Positions 60,611 through 64,000 of a stretch of DNA of 64,000 nucleotides are shown piece by piece; positions within the stretch are counted from its first letter, which is position 1, and each line of letters begins with the position of its first letter. The notes beneath the pieces were generated by a model. That model made no database searches. It had not been told where the DNA came from and saw only the letters and a program-made list of their open reading frames with translations. The stretch lies in contig NZ_CP021023.1 in the NCBI RefSeq assembly GCF_002117005.1, forward strand, positions 2,130,995 to 2,194,994, given 5' to 3'. Made by a program: the position numbers and the translations under genes. Source of the DNA: Sedimentisphaera salicampi (GTDB lineage: Bacteria; Planctomycetota; Phycisphaerae; Sedimentisphaerales; Sedimentisphaeraceae).

Positions 60611-61423
60611 ATGAAGTCTTTGAAAATATTCTTTTCAGAGAGACGCTTAAGGAGTTTATGTTCTCTGGCTATGCTGGGGGGCATTGTACTGCTTCTTACA
60701 GCTGCTGCAGAGCCAAAGCAGGCGAGCTCGAACGATATTGAGAGCGCGAAAACCAAGATTGAGAAATGGGTGGAAACAAAGCGCCTTATCTCTGAGGAAA
60801 AACGCGACTTCAAGCTCAGCAGGGAGATGCTCAATGAGAGGATCGAACTTCTGCAAAATGAGATTGAAAGCTTGGAGAAGAAGAAAAAGGATGCTGAAGA
60901 AAGCATTGCAGAGGCTGACAAGAAGCGTCAGGAAATGATGAAGGAGAACGATAAGCTCAAAGAGGCCTCTTCTTCGCTTTCTGATATGATTGTAAAGCTT
61001 GAGGGCAGAACCAAAGAGCTGATTAAGCGTTTGCCTGCCCCGCTGAAGAGCAAGGTGAAGCCGCTAAGTCAGCGTTTGCCTGAAAACCCCGAAAAAACAG
61101 AAACAGCTATGTCGCAGCGTTTTCAGAATGTGGTGGGGATTCTTAATGAAGTAGATAAATTCAACCGCGAGATTTCAGCCCACAGCGAAGTTAGGGAGCT
61201 TGAAGACGGCTCTTCGTTTGAGGTTGTAACCCTTTATATCGGCATAAGCCATGCCTACTACGCCAGCTCCGATGGAACAGTCGCAGGTGTGGGCTATCCG
61301 GCAGAGGGCGAGTGGGACTGGCGTGAGAAGAACGAAGCTGCTCAGGATATACTTGATGCCGCAGCGATTCTCAAGAATGAGAAGGTGGCCTCGTTTGTGA
61401 AATTGCCCGTTGAAATTCAGTAG
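60611..61423 (+). CDS. DUF3450 family periplasmic protein
   Basis: 270 residues: signal-like N-terminus (LCSLAMLGGIVLLLTAAAE), a long coiled coil (~25-140), then a globular part with FNREISAHSEVRELEDG and LYIGISHAYYASSDGTVAGV, the DUF3450 pattern. DUF3450 genes usually precede ExbB/ExbD sets dedicated to TonB-dependent receptors. The coiled coil may span the periplasm. It begins an operon with the three genes after it (17, -1 and 54 bases apart). Confidence 0.85.
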   Translation: MKSLKIFFSERRLRSLCSLAMLGGIVLLLTAAAEPKQASSNDIESAKTKIEKWVETKRLISEEKRDFKLSREMLNERIELLQNEIESLEKKKKDAEESIAEADKKRQEMMKENDKLKEASSSLSDMIVKLEGRTKELIKRLPAPLKSKVKPLSQRLPENPEKTETAMSQRFQNVVGILNEVDKFNREISAHSEVRELEDGSSFEVVTLYIGISHAYYASSDGTVAGVGYPAEGEWDWREKNEAAQDILDAAAILKNEKVASFVKLPVEIQ

Positions 61424-61440
61424 TATTGGAATAACCGGAA

Positions 61441-62892
61441 ATGAAAATAGTAAATAAAATTATCGTTTTAGCTGTTATCGCCTGCTGCTGTGCTGTGTTT
61501 GCTCAGCAGGCTGAGAGTTCATTCTCAAAGGCCGCCAGCTCTGTTGATAAGAAGCTTGAAGAGAGCCTCAACGAGCTCAAACAGATTAGGGAAGAAGTTG
61601 CAGACAAGAAAGTTCCTCTAAGCAGGAAGGTTAGCGAGCTGGAATCGGAGCTTATGCAGGCCAGAAGGGACTACCAGCAGACAACGAGAATGCTGGACAG
61701 CCGTACGCTGGATTTGAACAATCTCCGCTCTGAGATCAAATCCCGCAAAGAGGAAGCAACATATCTTTCCAACCTTCTCAGCGAATATGCGAGAAATTTC
61801 GAATCAAGGCTTCATATAGCCGAGATGCAGAAATACAAGGAAACCCTCGAATCTGCCAAGCTTGCTCCGGAGAACAGCAACCTTTCAAAGAAAGAGGTTT
61901 ACAATGCTCAGGCTTCATTGATAGAAACCTCCCTTGATAGAATCGAAGAGCTGCTGGGCGGTTCTCATTTCAACGGCAAGGCTGTCGGGGAGAGCGGGCT
62001 TGTTAAGCCCGGAACTTTCGTTATGACAGGCCCGGCGGCCATCTTCCGCTCAGGTGATGGAGAAGTTGCGGGCACTGTAAGCCAGCAGCTCGGTTCGCTT
62101 GAGCCCTCAGTTAATTCTTTCGGGAATCCCGCAGACGCTCAGGCCGCCTCGCAGGTTATAACCACAAAGCAGGGCTATCTGCCCCTCGACCCTACCCTCG
62201 GGAATGCCCATGTAATAGAACAAACCAAGCAGACAATCTGGGAGCATATACAGAAGGGCGGGCCAGTGATGGTTCCGATTCTTGGTATGGCAGGTTTGGC
62301 TCTGCTTATAGCGATATGGAAATGGATTTGCCTGAGCCTCGTACGCAAGCCGAGCAGGAAGAGGTTCAATGAGCTGCTCGATGCGGTTTACAAACAGGAT
62401 CAGGAGCTTGCCAGAGTTAAGGCAGCCCAGTTTAAGGGGCCTTTCGGCAGAATGTTTAATGCAGCAGTTGAGCACCTCAAAGAGCCCGCGGAGCTCATTG
62501 AAGAGGTGATGTATGAGACGGTTCTCTCGAGCAGACTTAAGCTGCAAAGATTCCTGCCGTTTATCTCGATAAGCGCTGCATCTGCCCCGCTTCTTGGCCT
62601 TCTCGGTACGGTAACCGGAATCATCAACACATTCAAGCTGATTACAGTTTTCGGCTCGGGCGACGTTAAAACCCTTTCAGGCGGTATCTCAGAGGCTCTG
62701 ATTACCACCGAATTCGGTTTGATAGTTGCGATACCCTCCCTGCTGCTTCACGCTCTGCTCTCAAGAAAGGCGAAGGGGATAATAGATGATATGGAGAAAA
62801 GCGCTGTGGCTCTGGTGAATCAGGTAAGCAGATCCAAATATGCCGGCGCTTCTGAAAAGCAAACTCTGCAAGCTGCGGGGAATGATGAATAA
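61441..62892 (+). CDS. exbB: MotA/TolQ/ExbB proton channel protein with periplasmic coiled-coil extension
   Basis: 483 residues. A signal peptide and coiled coil (~30-130) precede a linker. The membrane part starts near 275 (VPILGMAGLALLIAIWKW), followed by the two-helix ExbB core: LPFISISAASAPLLGLLGTVTGIINTF (~375-400) and ISEALITTEFGLIVAIPSLL (~420-440). Conserved Thr residues of the channel are present. The long N-terminal extension is typical of ExbB proteins next to DUF3450. Stop and next start overlap by one base. Confidence 0.9.
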   Translation: MKIVNKIIVLAVIACCCAVFAQQAESSFSKAASSVDKKLEESLNELKQIREEVADKKVPLSRKVSELESELMQARRDYQQTTRMLDSRTLDLNNLRSEIKSRKEEATYLSNLLSEYARNFESRLHIAEMQKYKETLESAKLAPENSNLSKKEVYNAQASLIETSLDRIEELLGGSHFNGKAVGESGLVKPGTFVMTGPAAIFRSGDGEVAGTVSQQLGSLEPSVNSFGNPADAQAASQVITTKQGYLPLDPTLGNAHVIEQTKQTIWEHIQKGGPVMVPILGMAGLALLIAIWKWICLSLVRKPSRKRFNELLDAVYKQDQELARVKAAQFKGPFGRMFNAAVEHLKEPAELIEEVMYETVLSSRLKLQRFLPFISISAASAPLLGLLGTVTGIINTFKLITVFGSGDVKTLSGGISEALITTEFGLIVAIPSLLLHALLSRKAKGIIDDMEKSAVALVNQVSRSKYAGASEKQTLQAAGNDE

Positions 62893-63521
62893 TGCCTGAA
62901 GTTCTCAGAGAACATCTAATCGCCTTATCCGAACAGGCTGTTTCAATATGGATCAGCGGCGGCTGGAGTATGGTGGCTATTGCGTTTATTGCGATGGTTA
63001 TGTTTTCGCTTTCTGTAAACGTGCAGCTTAAGCTTTCAGCCAAGGGATTCAAAAGGGTGAAAGAAAAGCTTTGGCGGCATTGGATCAACCATCCAAAGAA
63101 ACGTGAAGGTCATATCGGAGAGATGCTTGATTTTGTTGATTCGGCAAACACTGTGGAAGAAATGAGGAGCTATTTCGAAGAGCTCCATTCCAGCGAAACA
63201 AAGCCTTTCGTACGTGATTTGAGGGTGATCAAGATCTGCGTCAGCGCAGCCCCGCTTCTCGGCCTTCTCGGAACTGTAACCGGTATGCTGTCCACGTTTG
63301 ATGCCCTCGCCAAGGGCTCTGGCGGGGATAAAACAATGGGGATGGTGGCAGAAGGCATATCCGAGGCGCTTGTAACCACAGAAACCGGCCTGATTATTGC
63401 ATTATCCGGGCTGCTGTTTTCGTATATGATAACTCGGAAATTCGAGAGCTACAAGGCCTTCCTTGCACATATGGAAACTGTCTGTACGCAGAAGCTCCAT
63501 AAAAAGAACGGAAAGAGCTGA
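62892..63521 (+). CDS. exbB: MotA/TolQ/ExbB proton channel protein
   Basis: 209 residues, the compact ExbB form: first helix near 20-40 (MVAIAFIAMVMFSLSVNVQL), then VSAAPLLGLLGTVTGMLSTF (~118-138) and ISEALVTTETGLIIALSGLLFSY (~155-178). A second ExbB beside a long one is the usual arrangement in DUF3450 operons. The two may form a mixed pentamer or serve different partners. Confidence 0.9.
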   Translation: MPEVLREHLIALSEQAVSIWISGGWSMVAIAFIAMVMFSLSVNVQLKLSAKGFKRVKEKLWRHWINHPKKREGHIGEMLDFVDSANTVEEMRSYFEELHSSETKPFVRDLRVIKICVSAAPLLGLLGTVTGMLSTFDALAKGSGGDKTMGMVAEGISEALVTTETGLIIALSGLLFSYMITRKFESYKAFLAHMETVCTQKLHKKNGKS

Positions 63522-63575
63522 TTAGATTCAGATTATATATATTAGTTTTAGAAAAGATAATATAGCGAGGATAAA

Positions 63576-63989
63576 ATGGGACGTTTTCGTCAAGTAAGTT
63601 CAGATGAAGGCAGCGAACAGGGGATCGATATATCTCCCCTTATGGACTGCGTTTTCATCCTGCTGATTTTCTTCATCGTTACCACTACATTCGTTGAGGA
63701 AACCGGCGTGGAGGTAGATAAGCCTCAGGCGGCCTCCTCGGTGAAGCTTGAGAAAAACAGCATACTTATCGCCCTTACAGACAAAGGCGAGGTGGTTTAC
63801 GGCGGACGTGAGATAGGAATCAGCGGCGTTCAGCCTCTCGTGAAGCGGATGCTGCAGAAGGAAGATATCCCAGTGATCATACAGAGCGACGCTAATTCCC
63901 AGTCCGGGCTGCTGGTGCGAATTATAGACGAGGCTAAGCTTGCAGGTGCAGAGAAGGTTAGCGTTGCAACAAGAAAAAATCAGGGGTGA
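63576..63989 (+). CDS. exbD: ExbD/TolR family biopolymer transport protein
   Basis: 137 residues. Cytosolic N-terminus, a single membrane helix (ISPLMDCVFILLIFFIVTTTF) with the essential Asp of the ExbD channel, and a periplasmic domain (~60-135) ending LVRIIDEAKLAGAEKVSVAT. GCGAGGA precedes the ATG. Completes an ExbB-ExbB-ExbD motor. A second ExbD and TonB usually follow and would lie just beyond the window. Confidence 0.93.
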   Translation: MGRFRQVSSDEGSEQGIDISPLMDCVFILLIFFIVTTTFVEETGVEVDKPQAASSVKLEKNSILIALTDKGEVVYGGREIGISGVQPLVKRMLQKEDIPVIIQSDANSQSGLLVRIIDEAKLAGAEKVSVATRKNQG

Positions 63990-64000
63990 GCAGGTAGTTT

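Overview
The window looks like a chromosome segment of a planctomycete of the Phycisphaerae, probably Sedimentisphaera-like. This is an inference from gene content: PEP-CTERM proteins ending in PEPATMALLGLGGLF plus an Arg cluster, dockerin-like C-termini on secreted proteins, a DUF6868 protein and a hom/ApgM-like/lysC cluster. No rRNA is present to confirm it. Base composition is mid-range by eye, and genes lie on both strands.

Layout. 1-372 is the tail of a PhoD-like phosphatase. 710-4486 is an aspartate-family amino acid operon: homoserine dehydrogenase, an ApgM-like protein that may be the missing homoserine kinase, and aspartate kinase, closed by a strong terminator. 4564-7540 is a surface polysaccharide pair (nucleotide-sugar dehydratase and GT9 glycosyltransferase). 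7545-11093 holds a secreted modular glycoside hydrolase and a PEP-CTERM protein. 12658-15998 is a minus-strand housekeeping run (Mrp, PhoH-like, DUF547, Cys-cluster protein). 16226-21203 encodes two paralogous secretin-domain lipoproteins and an arylsulfotransferase-like lipoprotein. 21272-32261 carries rarA, an AEC transporter, topA, UPF0316, ferredoxin, ribD, a beta-helix protein and ligA. 33102-37137 is an accessory region: a zinc-ribbon/YbjQ gene of low GC, a winged-helix gene with origin-like repeats inside it, a TPR protein and tRNA-Arg(CCT). 37938-46324 is an array of eight PEP-CTERM genes interrupted by an IS4-family element. 46792-49075 is a G3E GTPase next to a URO-D/thioredoxin fusion. 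49690-52114 is gatA and gatC with a four-helix-bundle gene between them. 52892-63989 is a TonB-type uptake locus: a duplicated secreted protein, lipoprotein, TonB-dependent receptor, DUF3450, two ExbB-like proteins and ExbD.

Three things stand out. (1) The winged-helix gene at 34910-35611 contains six near-iterons (consensus CAATCTGTCTATG) beside an AT-rich stretch. The same motif forms an inverted pair upstream of the gene. One intragenic repeat is out of the reading register of the others, which suggests selection on DNA rather than protein. This resembles an origin embedded in its initiator gene, as in lambda O, combined with iteron/operator autoregulation. (2) The PEP-CTERM genes behave like cassettes: nearly identical 3-prime ends, 7-bp tandem repeats (ACT-N4 type) starting inside the stop codon, and a conserved ribosome binding region. 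Paralogues recur in a different order. (3) Most long intergenic gaps are mosaics of several dispersed repeat families, including a roughly 75-bp MITE-like element and a 15-bp palindrome. One copy supplies the stop codon of the winged-helix gene.

The first and last genes may be incomplete operons, because the window cuts through them. Functions of the PEP-CTERM proteins and of the two secretin-like lipoproteins are not known from sequence.
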